Source of the DNA: Candidatus Sulfotelmatobacter sp.
GTDB lineage: Bacteria > Acidobacteriota > Terriglobia > Terriglobales > Acidobacteriaceae
DNA length: 64,000 nucleotides
NCBI GenBank assembly: GCA_036500765.1
Contig: DASYBM010000004.1
Location: 62,001 to 126,000 of the forward strand
Direction of reading: 5' to 3'
Part shown: positions 17,239-26,025 of the stretch, piece by piece
Position numbering within the stretch: position 1 is the stretch's first letter
Layout: each line of letters begins with the position of its first letter
Notes under the pieces: generated by a model
What the model was told of the DNA's origin: nothing
Database searches by the model: none
The model's input: the letters and a program-made list of their open reading frames with translations, nothing else
Made by a program: the position numbers and the translations under genes

Positions 17239-20200
17239 GCCGTTAATCCTACTTTCGCCCCGAGTTCCTCCAGGGCCTGTCGTCCGTGCGCCCGGCGGCC
17301 CGGAACTATGTTGCAAGTGAGCGCCTTGGTTTCCATAATGCGGACATTGGGTTCTTCGCTGATGACGAGCAGGTCGTTTACGATGTCACCGGTCACGTGA
17401 CCCTGATATCCCCAGTGATAAGGAAGGCCGACTTGATGAACGTCGTGTCCATCGATGCGCAGCGGCCGCATGCGCGGTGTCACCAGCACGCGCGCCTCGA
17501 TCAAGGCACGGGCGGTAATGATAGTCGCCCATTCAGCATGCTGTAAATTGAGCTCGGCAGCCAATTCCGGAGAAACTTCAGTGAACAGCTCCGGCTGCAA
17601 TTCGTTGAGATGAGAAAGATAGCGCGTCATCCCGCCTGCCGTGTGGTGCTCCGTGAGGCGGTAAGTTGTGAGGATGTAAGGAAACCGCGCGTCATCTGTG
17701 GCGGCGTAGGGATTGTCCGGCCGCTTTTTTCGATCGGCAGCGGGATTGGTCTGCTGATCGTAGAGCGGATTTTCAAGGAGAGACTCCAGCGGCTCATAGT
17801 GCGCCGGGAGTGGGCCGTCTTTGAGTCCGCTTGCGACATATAGCCAACCCACACCGTCCGGATGCAGCATAAACGGCTTCGCGCCGCCCAGAGCCTTCGT
17901 ACCGTGGCCGTTGTGAATGTCGGCGGGAGCGTCGGGAGGCGTTTTCTTTTCGTAGTCCGGATTATCCAGTCCCGTCCACTCCTGTTTTGCTTCGTCCCAC
18001 CAGATTAATTTCTTGCGTTCACTCCACGGTCTGCCGTCGGGACTCGCGGATGCGCGGTTGTAAATGATGCGGCAGTCGTTGGGCCAGGCAAATCCCCAGC
18101 CATGTCCAAGAAGATCCCTGGAGTGACGTTCATTGGCGCGGTTGCGATGTTCTTCCGGGAAGACGCCGCAGTAAATCCAGGCTCCGCATGCAGTGGAACC
18201 ATCGTTTTTCAAATCTTTGATATGGGTGAGTTGTTTGCGATCGGGCAGGGACCATCCATTGATTTCTCGCAGTATGTCTTCCGCTTGCGGTTCGGCTAGC
18301 GGGCCTTCGGTTGGATAGTCCCAGGTCAGCGCTCGTAATGCAGCATTTTTGTGGGTTGAATCTTGCTGCGCTTTTGCTTTCAGGCGGCGGCCCAGGTGAA
18401 CCATGAACCAGGTTTCGCTGCGCGCATCTCCCGGAGGATCGACAGCCTTTTCCCGATGCTGAAGAAGGCGCTGAGTATTCGTGAAAGTCCCCGATTTCTC
18501 AGCAGTCCCAGCGGCCGGAAACAGAAACACTTCGGTGCCGATTGAATCTGGAGAAAGTTCACCACGTTCAACTTCCGGCGAAGCATACCAAAAGGATGCG
18601 GTTTCGGTTTCCACCATGTCGCGTACGACAAGCCATTTCAGTTTCGCCAGTGCCTTGCGCTGGAGACGCCCGTTTGAAGCGCCTACGGCCGGGTTCTGGC
18701 CCATTACGAACAAGCCGTCGAGCTTGCCATCGGCCATGTCGAGCCAATAGCCAAAGTGTGAATGGTCGCCGGTCACGCGCGGCAGCCAGTGAAAGCCCCA
18801 CTCATTTTCTTGAGTTGCCTGAGCCCCGTAATAGGCCTTCATCAGGCTGATGAAGTATTTGTCGAAGCTCGACCAGAGCCCGGTTCGAGAGCTGTGTTTC
18901 TTTAGGTAGACATCGAGCGTGCGGGATTCTTCTCCGAAGAAGGGCATTGGCAGATAGCCGGGCAGGATATCGTAAAGGGTAGGGATGTCGGTCGAACCTT
19001 GAATGGAGGCATGACCGCGGAGTGCGAGAATTCCGCCGCCGGGGCGCCCGATGTTTCCCAGAAGCAACTGAAGAATGGAAGCAGTGCGGATAATCTGCAC
19101 GCCCTTAGAATGCTGCGTCCATCCAACGGCGTAACAGATCGCGGCGGTTTTTTCCGGTCCTGAGGCAGATGAGAAGATGTCGGCGACCTTGAGAAATACA
19201 TCTTTCGGAACACCGCAGAATCGTTCCACCATCTCCGGCGTATAGCGAGAAAAATGGCGTTTCAGGACCTGAAACACGCAGCGCGGATGTTGCAGCGTCG
19301 GATCAGATCCATACTCGCCGGCATCCTGAGCTTCTCCGCCGCGGTCCTTTCCGTGTCCGCCACCGACTTCCGAATGTCCGGCTATGCCGCCGACTTCTTC
19401 CTTCGGGGGGGCGCCGGCGTAGAGCCATGACTCCGGATCGTATTTCTTTTTCTCTTCGTCCCATCCAGAAAATAATCCGTCGAGATCTTCCGTATCGCGA
19501 AAGTCCTGTCGGAGGATGGTCGACGCGTTGGTGTAGGGAACGACGTACTCGCGAAACTCTTTCTTGTTTTCCAGCACGTAGTGAACCAGCGCGCCCAGGA
19601 AAATGATGTCGCTTCCCGCGCGCAGAGGAACCCAAACATCGGCCATCGCCGAAGTTCGAGTAAAACGAGGATCGACATGGATGATCTTGGCGCCTTTTTC
19701 GCGAGCCTCAATGACCCACTGAAAGCCGACCGGATGGTTCTCTGCCATCGACGAGCCCATAATAAGAATGGCGTCGGAGTTACTGAGATCCTGTTGCGCA
19801 GTAGTCGCGCCGCCGCGCCCGAAGGATGTGCCCAGACCGGGCACAGTGGAGCTGTGTCATATCCGTGCCTGATTGCTCAGGCACACCATTCCGAGTCCTG
19901 CGGTGAACAGTTTCTTGATCAGATAATTTTCTTCGCAGTCGAGAGTTGCACCGCCAAGATGAGCCAACGCCGTTGTCTGCATCAGCGATTTGCCGTCGCG
20001 TGATTCTGCGAAGCTTCTTTCGCGCGTATCCCAAACACGTTCGGCCACCATGTCCATGGCATTGGCCAGGGGAATTTCGCGCCATTCGCGGGAATAGGGC
20101 GCCCGATACTTGACTGTTTTCAGTCGGCCGGGATGCGTATGCAACTCATAGGTATCTGCGCCCTTGGGGCAAAGATGCCCTCGCGAGATCGGCGATTCCG

Positions 20201-20417
20201 GGTCGCCTTCGATGGAGACCAGCTTGCCCGCTTTGTGAAACACGAGCTGCCCGCAGCCCACACCGCAGTAAGGACAGATCGAACGCGCTACCTCTGCGCC
20301 GCTGATTTTGGGTTGGAGATTGCGCGTGCGATCCGTCATCGCCTCAATCCCGGTTCCATCGGAGCCGGTCCGAAGCTGCTGAATCAAAGGCCAGCGAGAG
20401 AGCAATTCTCGGATCAT
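17235..20417 (-). CDS. fdhA: Selenocysteine-containing formate dehydrogenase catalytic subunit
   Basis: A 1,060-residue molybdopterin oxidoreductase read through an in-frame TGA (19859-19857) at residue 187. The N-terminal 4Fe-4S motif is CPYCGVGC...C with CPKG after it. The residues around the TGA, NQARI-U-HSSTVPGLG, match the selenocysteine site of FdnG/FdhF-type formate dehydrogenases (NQARV-U-HGPTV in E. coli FdnG). Both halves continue the same family without missing residues. A SECIS-like hairpin follows the codon. Downstream are the molybdopterin-binding domains and a Gly/His-rich insert near residue 340. No twin-arginine signal is seen and a stop directly precedes the ATG, so the active site should face the cytoplasm. 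Ribosome site GAAGG. It oxidises formate to CO2. Confidence 0.93.
19828..19859 (-). promoter_or_regulatory. UGA selenocysteine codon with bacterial SECIS hairpin
   Basis: On the minus strand the TGA (19859-19857) is followed by a perfect stem-loop, GTGCCC-GGTCT-GGGCAC (19844-19828). The GGUCU apical loop is the SelB-recognised element of E. coli fdhF/fdnG SECIS, and it begins 18 nt after the UGA, the same distance as in E. coli fdhF. SelA, SelB, SelC and SelD are not in this window. Confidence 0.88.
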
Positions 20418-20456
20418 TCAATTACCTTCAGAGTGCAAACAGAGTGCAAACGCATA

Positions 20457-20483
20457 GAGGCCGACGAACCCATCGCCGGCCTC
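20457..20483 (-). other. Intergenic hairpin between formaldehyde dehydrogenase and fdhA
   Basis: GAGGCCG and CGGCCTC form a 7-bp perfect stem with a 13-nt loop just after the dehydrogenase stop. No U tract follows, so it is more likely an mRNA-processing or stability element than a terminator. An 11-bp direct repeat containing GAGTGCAAAC lies next to it. Confidence 0.4.
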
Positions 20484-20490
20484 GCTCAAT

Positions 20491-21705
20491 TCAGGCGGCC
20501 TTCTTCTCTGCGCCGAACTTGATCAGAATCTTCGTGTAGCCATCCGCCCTCCGATCGAATTTCTCGTAAGCTTCCGGTGCCTCTTCGATGCCGATGTGAT
20601 GGCTTACAATCTTGCTGGGCTTGGCGCGGCCATTCACGATCAGGTCCCGCAGATATTCGTTGTAGCGCTTGACTGGAGCCTGCCCGCTCCCCAGGCTAAG
20701 CGCTTTGTCGAAGAGATCTGCAAGCGGCACCGGGAAGATTCCTTTCTTAGCGTCTTTATTCTCGGCGCCGGGGTCGGGCGCAAGATAGACGCCGATCAGT
20801 CCAACCGCGCCCGTGGGATTCACGACACGAATCACATTTTCGAGAACCTGCGTCTGTTTCTCCTTGCCCGGATTCTTGTCGTCGCGAGCCTGGTAGCCGA
20901 CCGCGTCAATCGCGCAGTCGACGCCTTCCAGTTTTTCTTCCCCCGGGCGATGACTTTGCTGGATGCCTTTATTTTTCTTCCGCAATTTGAAGATCTGTTC
21001 GACCGGATCTCCTTCGCTGAAGTTTATGGGGATGGCGCCCAATTCCTTGGCCTTGTCCAGCCGCTCCGGAACGTTATCGACGACGTAGACTTCGGAAGCG
21101 CCTTTCAGAATGGAACTGTACGCGGCCAGCAATCCGACCGGGCCTGCTCCAAAGATGGCGACGGTTTTGCCGGGGCTCACGCACGCCAGTTCGGTGGCAT
21201 GGTAGCCGGTTGGGAAGACGTCGGCGAGAAGCAGAAAATCGTCTTCCCACTCATCTCCCGGAGTTCCTGGCAGCTTCAAACAATTGAAATCGGCGTGCGG
21301 CACGAGTACGAATTCCGCCTGGCCTCCGGCATACGGGCCCATTCCGGCGTAACCATAGGCGGCGCTTGCGCCCTCCGGATTCATCGTCAGGCAGGAATGA
21401 GTGTCGCCACGGTGACAGTTGTAACAAAATCCACAGGCAATATTGAACGGCAAAACGACGCGGTCGCCTTTCTTGATACTGGAAACCGCATCGCCCACTT
21501 CTTCGATCACTCCCATGATTTCATGGCCGACCACAGTCCCTTTCTCAAGGGAGGTGCGTCCGTCGTACATATGAAGATCGCTTCCGCAAATGCCGCTGGT
21601 GGTAACTCTTAAGAGTGCGTCGGTTGGAGACTTCAATTTCGGCTTCGGGTGATCCGAAACCGCCATCTTGCGGGTTTCTTCGTAACTTACAGCTTTCACA
21701 ATCAA
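20491..21705 (-). CDS. Glutathione-independent formaldehyde dehydrogenase-like zinc enzyme
   Basis: A 404-residue MDR-family enzyme. Catalytic zinc: CGSDLHMYDG and GHEIMG. The structural zinc lobe has four cysteines, CGFCYNCHRGDTHSC. The NAD loop is GAGPVGLLAA. The long insert GAENKDAKKGIFPVPLADLFDKALSLGSGQAPVKRYNEYLRDLI is typical of formaldehyde dehydrogenase/dismutase (FdhA of Pseudomonas putida) and its relatives. It probably oxidises formaldehyde to formate with NAD, although related enzymes use other aldehydes or alcohols. First gene of an operon continuing into Sec-formate dehydrogenase 73 bp downstream, which supports the assignment. Confidence 0.85.
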   Translation of the reverse strand: MIVKAVSYEETRKMAVSDHPKPKLKSPTDALLRVTTSGICGSDLHMYDGRTSLEKGTVVGHEIMGVIEEVGDAVSSIKKGDRVVLPFNIACGFCYNCHRGDTHSCLTMNPEGASAAYGYAGMGPYAGGQAEFVLVPHADFNCLKLPGTPGDEWEDDFLLLADVFPTGYHATELACVSPGKTVAIFGAGPVGLLAAYSSILKGASEVYVVDNVPERLDKAKELGAIPINFSEGDPVEQIFKLRKKNKGIQQSHRPGEEKLEGVDCAIDAVGYQARDDKNPGKEKQTQVLENVIRVVNPTGAVGLIGVYLAPDPGAENKDAKKGIFPVPLADLFDKALSLGSGQAPVKRYNEYLRDLIVNGRAKPSKIVSHHIGIEEAPEAYEKFDRRADGYTKILIKFGAEKKAA

Positions 21706-21763
21706 CCTCCATAAAAGAATCGATATGCTTTAATTTTCGGCAATCGTTGCGGCATCGTCCATA

Positions 21764-21796
21764 CACCAATTCCAGTAATGCTTGTAAGAATTGGTG
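21764..21796. promoter_or_regulatory. 9-bp inverted repeat upstream of the formaldehyde/formate operon
   Basis: CACCAATTC (21764-21772) and GAATTGGTG (21788-21796) are perfect arms around a 15-bp spacer, 59-91 bp upstream of the dehydrogenase start. Likely an operator for an unidentified regulator. The other side faces the small basic protein gene at 21944. Confidence 0.45.
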
Positions 21797-21943
21797 GATT
21801 TTATGCCCCTCCTAGAAAGCGTGCGACTTTGGACTGTCGATGGTGAGTCGTAACACCGAATCTCGCCTTACTGAAGTTTGGACTACCCCCTCAGTCCAAT
21901 ACTGCATCGAAGAATGATGTGAGCGGACTTCAAGGGGAAAGCT

Positions 21944-22108
21944 ATGGCATCTACGAAACAGAAGAGCGCAGCACGAAAGAACATTAAGAAAGCCGCCGCG
22001 GCAGCGAAAAGAAAACGTACGATTTCGCATCTGCCAAAATCGGTGCGCACTGCGTTAGGCAAGCAGGCATCCTCGGTGGCCAAGAAAAAACGGCGTTCGG
22101 CACGATAG
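21944..22108 (+). CDS. 54-residue lysine/arginine-rich protein
   Basis: Starts MASTKQKSAARKNIKKAAAAAKRKR and continues with TISHLPKSVRTALGKQ, a pattern I recognise from short conserved hypothetical proteins in proteobacteria and acidobacteria. About 40 percent of residues are basic, suggesting nucleic-acid binding. An AGGGG-containing site lies 6-10 nt upstream of the ATG. Too short for many gene finders. A second unrelated small basic gene is at 10682. Confidence 0.72.
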   Translation: MASTKQKSAARKNIKKAAAAAKRKRTISHLPKSVRTALGKQASSVAKKKRRSAR

Positions 22109-22210
22109 AAAGAAACATAGAAAGAAAACATTGGCCCGGGAATGACTTCTGATATGCGCGTCGGAACGTCTGAATATCGCCGGCTAGCGGGGGTGTAGCG
22201 GCGTAGGCAG

Positions 22211-24514
22211 TTAAGACGCGCGACGGGCGTTGTCAGATTCCGCCAACAATTGCAGTGTGCTGCGCAAGGCTTGGAAGTCCGGCACCACAAATGAGGCGCG
22301 AGTCGGTCCAGCACCGACATGCACGGTCCAGGCATCATCATTGGACACGCGCTCGAAAAGGTCCTCGTCGGTACGATCGTCGCCAGCGGCAAAGATAAAA
22401 TCAGGATTGGGGGAGTCTCGCAGCAATCGCTCGAGCGCCTCGCCCTTGTTGGCCCAAACCGGCTTGATCTCGATAATCTTCTCTCCTCGAAATGCCCTGA
22501 GCTCTGTCTGCGCAAGCATGGCCTCTAACATGGATACGAGTTCATTCGCCAGCCATTCTCCAAACTCCGGCTCTGCCATGCGGTAGTGCCACACGAGCGA
22601 GTATTCCTTTTGTTCGATAAAACTGCCCGGTGTGCGATCGACGAAGTGCTCGAGAATGGGCATAACGGTCGGCTTCCAATCCGCGGCCACTTGCGCACGT
22701 AGAGGTTCCCATGAGGATGCCGATCGGGGTTTTATCTCGGCTCCATGTTCGGCGATCAACCACAATCCTGGAACCTTCCCGAACCAACGATCCAGGTTTT
22801 CTGCCGCTCTGCCTGACATGAGTGCGACGAGATTCTTGGGATCGGAAGCCAACCTCTCCAGAAGTTCGAGTACTGTGGCAGGCGGCGCCGCTTGCTGTGG
22901 CCGCCTCGCGAACGGCACGAGGGTTCCGTCGTAATCGAAAATGAGCAAGCGCCGAGTTGCACGCAAGTAGGCCTGCCGGATTTCACCAGCTCGCAAGCGC
23001 TGCGGTTGCGTATCGATATAGCGTCCGCGTTCCAATACTGCGTCCTGCAGGGCGGCGACAAACCGGTCTCCCCAATGGAAGACATTGTTTCGAAGAACCC
23101 GATTGTGAAGCGCCGTCATGCGTAAGCGACGCTCCTGGTCATCGAGATCTAAGGCTCGTTTGATGGTGGCAACCGTACGCTCCTCGTCGTAGGGATTAAT
23201 CAGAAGCGCCTCTCCCATCTCGGCAGCGGCGCCGGCGAATTCACTCAAAACCAGGACGCCGTCGCCTTCGGCTTTGCACGCGACATATTCCTTTGCAACC
23301 AGGTTCATTCCATCGCGAAGCGACCCGACCCAGCAGACATCCGCCAACTTGTACAGGCCTACGAGTTCGCTGCGCTCAATCGAGCGGTTGATGTAGACCA
23401 GAGGGGTCCACTCGGGCGTCCCGATTTTGCCGTTGATTTCCCCGACGAGGCGGTTCACCTCGGTTCGCAAGTCCTTGTAACTGTCGATACCTTCCCTGGT
23501 AGGTACAGCGATCTGAATCAGGATGACCTTCTCTTTAAGCTCCGGCGATGCTTGGAGCAGGTAGGCGTAGGAATGTAAGCGCTCCGGGACGCCTTTGGTG
23601 TAATCCAGTCGATCGACGGCGAGCAGCACCTTTCGTCCACGGTAACGCTCAACCCATTCCGCGTATTGCCGGACTGTCTTCTCATCGTCGGTCAACAGGC
23701 GCGTGTATTCCTCAGGAGCGATTCCGATCGGAAGCGCCTCCAGACGAACGGGCCGGCTTCCCACTGCGACCTGCATGATCTTACTTTCCATCCCGAGCAC
23801 TCGAAGCAGCGTCGCGCGGAACTGCTGCAAATGCCCGTGGGTCTGAAAGGCAAGCAGGTCGGCTCCGAGAAGGCCTTCCAGAAGCTCCTCGCGTTTGGGC
23901 AATACCGGAAAGATTTCAGAAGATGGAAAGGGGATATGCAGGAAGAAGCCGATGGCAGCCTCCGGCAGTTTGTCACGCAACATCCCCGGCAAGAGCATCA
24001 AATGGTAGTCATGCACCCAAATCAAATCGTTGGGGCGATAACGTTTGACTACCGCATCACAGAAGATTCTGTTCGCCTCGACATACGCGTCCCAGTCTTT
24101 CGCATTGAACTTCAACTGAGATGGGAAATCATGAAAGACTGGCCAGAGAGTTTGATTCGCATAGCCCTCATAGAATCCCGCGGCCACAGGTTCGGGAAGA
24201 TCCACTGCGAAGCAGTGTTCTTTTTCCTCCCACTCGGCAAGAATGGCACGGCGCTGTTCGTTGGCTTCATCCCCTCCCCCATCGCCAGCCCACCCGATCC
24301 ACTCCCCACCAGTTTTTCCCAGGAGCGGGTTCATCGCGCTCGCCAGACCGCCCGAGCTTCGCACCGTGTTCCAGCCGTCTTCTGTTTTCTGCAACGTGAG
24401 AGGAAGGCGGTTCGAGACCACAATCAGACGGGCGGCCGCGTCAGGTTTCATGACTGCCACGTTTGCAAACCCAACTCTTTCCGTCATCTGAGGTTCAGAT
24501 CGCAACGAATGCAT
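22211..24514 (-). CDS. Bifunctional trehalose-6-phosphate synthase/phosphatase
   Basis: A 767-residue fusion. Residues about 25-490 form a GT20 synthase (OtsA) with VVSNRLPL, GGLASAMNPL, WVHDYHLMLLPGMLR, LDYTKGVPERL and SLRDGMNLVAKEYV. Residues about 510-767 form a HAD phosphatase (OtsB) with the nucleophile motif FDYDGTL, SGR, AEHGAE and GDDRTDEDLF. It makes trehalose-6-phosphate from UDP-glucose and glucose-6-phosphate and then dephosphorylates it, for osmotic and desiccation protection. The fused order OtsA-OtsB occurs in eukaryotes and several bacterial phyla. Monocistronic. Confidence 0.93.
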   Translation of the reverse strand: MHSLRSEPQMTERVGFANVAVMKPDAAARLIVVSNRLPLTLQKTEDGWNTVRSSGGLASAMNPLLGKTGGEWIGWAGDGGGDEANEQRRAILAEWEEKEHCFAVDLPEPVAAGFYEGYANQTLWPVFHDFPSQLKFNAKDWDAYVEANRIFCDAVVKRYRPNDLIWVHDYHLMLLPGMLRDKLPEAAIGFFLHIPFPSSEIFPVLPKREELLEGLLGADLLAFQTHGHLQQFRATLLRVLGMESKIMQVAVGSRPVRLEALPIGIAPEEYTRLLTDDEKTVRQYAEWVERYRGRKVLLAVDRLDYTKGVPERLHSYAYLLQASPELKEKVILIQIAVPTREGIDSYKDLRTEVNRLVGEINGKIGTPEWTPLVYINRSIERSELVGLYKLADVCWVGSLRDGMNLVAKEYVACKAEGDGVLVLSEFAGAAAEMGEALLINPYDEERTVATIKRALDLDDQERRLRMTALHNRVLRNNVFHWGDRFVAALQDAVLERGRYIDTQPQRLRAGEIRQAYLRATRRLLIFDYDGTLVPFARRPQQAAPPATVLELLERLASDPKNLVALMSGRAAENLDRWFGKVPGLWLIAEHGAEIKPRSASSWEPLRAQVAADWKPTVMPILEHFVDRTPGSFIEQKEYSLVWHYRMAEPEFGEWLANELVSMLEAMLAQTELRAFRGEKIIEIKPVWANKGEALERLLRDSPNPDFIFAAGDDRTDEDLFERVSNDDAWTVHVGAGPTRASFVVPDFQALRSTLQLLAESDNARRAS

Positions 24515-24625
24515 GAGACTTCGATGCGGAATTATTGATAATCGTTTGACAGTTTTGCTGGACGCAAGGCCGCATTCCCGGAAATAGACGGAAGATTTGG
24601 TTCGGCCGGATCAGTTCGTCGCGCT

Positions 24626-25747
24626 CTACGCCGCCACTTCCGAAGTGGCCAGCACTGAGGACGGGGTCGGCAGCCAAGCCTCAACCGAGGTACCGCTTGC
24701 GTTCGACCGTAGCTCCAAGCTGCCGCCTAATTGCCTCATTCGTTCGCGCATGCCTCTGACGCCAACTCCGGGAGTGGCGGCCGACATTACTTCCTGTAAC
24801 TTGTCGCTCGGGATTCCGGTTCCCCGATCCTCAACATTCAAGCGAATTTCGTCCGCCGAGCGGGTGATTCGAATAGCGGCGACAGCGCTTCCAGAGTGAT
24901 GGTGAATGTTCGTGAGACACTCTTGCACAGTGCGAAAAATAGCCGTTTCCATTTCTTGTGGCAATCGGCCGAACTCGTCTGGAATCTCCAACTGGACCTT
25001 AATTTTGCTGCGTTCAGAGAAGCCTTCGACGTACCAGCGGAGAGCCGACGCGAGTCCCGACTCATCCAGAAGTGGCGGATGAAGCAAATAGGAGACGGTG
25101 CGGACTTCTTTATGCATTTCCTGGGCCAGCGCCAGGCTATCGCTCACAATCTTTCCAGTTTGGACGAGCTTTTCAATGTCGGCACTCACCGTCGTGAGAT
25201 TCATAGTCAGAGCAGCCAATATCTGCCCCACACTATCGTGCAATTCACGGGCAATGCGTCGCCTCTCTTCATCCTGTAATTGCATGAGGCGAGCGGTAAG
25301 CTCACGCAAGCTCTGATTCGCCTTTTCGAGTTCGGCAGTCCGGTGTTGGACTCGATCTTCCAGATTTCCTTGTTTGCGGCGGAGTGCTTCGTATTCTCGA
25401 TGGCGTATCTCTCCCATCGCTATGACACCTGCCGAGACGAGCAGGACGGTCGCCATTTCAAGAGCCGACTTCAGCGTCAACAATTGAAATGTGTGGGTGG
25501 GCGCGATGAACCAAAATTTGAGGCCAGACAAGTCAAGAATCGTTGCCGCCACCGATGGGCCGACGCCACAGTACAAACTGGAAAGCACGAGCGCCATAAA
25601 CGATAGGGCATAAGGGGCAAGGTTACCGCAGAAGGGGCTCAACACGCGCCCGAGGCCGAGCGCAATCGCAAGTGAAGACAAAGCCACTGTGTAGCGAGCT
25701 ACCCAACCAGTGACGGTTCGTGCAAAAAGGGAATTACTGGGCGGCAT
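24626..25747 (-). CDS. NarL-type sensor histidine kinase with DUF4118-like membrane domain
   Basis: 373 residues: an N-terminal block of about four transmembrane helices resembling DUF4118 (YALSFMALVLSSLYCGVGPS), a coiled coil near residues 125-160, a HisKA_3 dimerisation domain with the phospho-accepting histidine in RRRIARELHDSVGQ, and a HATPase with NIHHHSGS, EDRGTGIP and GVGVRGMRERMRQLGGSLEL. The ATG at 25747 has GAAGGGA 7 nt upstream; another ATG is 15 nt earlier. No response regulator is adjacent, so its partner is elsewhere. Confidence 0.87.
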   Translation of the reverse strand: MPPSNSLFARTVTGWVARYTVALSSLAIALGLGRVLSPFCGNLAPYALSFMALVLSSLYCGVGPSVAATILDLSGLKFWFIAPTHTFQLLTLKSALEMATVLLVSAGVIAMGEIRHREYEALRRKQGNLEDRVQHRTAELEKANQSLRELTARLMQLQDEERRRIARELHDSVGQILAALTMNLTTVSADIEKLVQTGKIVSDSLALAQEMHKEVRTVSYLLHPPLLDESGLASALRWYVEGFSERSKIKVQLEIPDEFGRLPQEMETAIFRTVQECLTNIHHHSGSAVAAIRITRSADEIRLNVEDRGTGIPSDKLQEVMSAATPGVGVRGMRERMRQLGGSLELRSNASGTSVEAWLPTPSSVLATSEVAA

Positions 25748-26025
25748 GGGAGTTCCCTTCATTGACCTTGGATGTTTGGCCAGCGAGAGACGAACGTAGC
25801 GAACTACGCTCTTAGAATTGTAAACCTAACATGTCGATGAAACACGCAATAAAGAAAATCGCCGGCCGGCGCCCGCAACTTCTCAGATCCAACTGACTTG
25901 CGCAACGGATTGCGCACGGCTCAGGCTCGGCTATCTGGTCCTGGGAGAATCCTTTAATATGAACGAACAGCCGATAACGATTGCGCCGGCGTCGCTTGCT
26001 GCCGAGGCAAGGGTTCCAGGTTCTT

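Noticed and set aside
19857-19859. TGA interrupting fdhA, first read as a nonsense mutation or two separate genes
   Set aside because: The codon is at the known selenocysteine position, both flanks match the family without a gap, and a GGUCU-loop SECIS follows at the correct distance.
20457-20483. Hairpin after the formaldehyde dehydrogenase as a terminator ending the operon
   Set aside because: No U tract follows, and fdhA starts 40 nt later with its own ribosome site and a functionally linked product.
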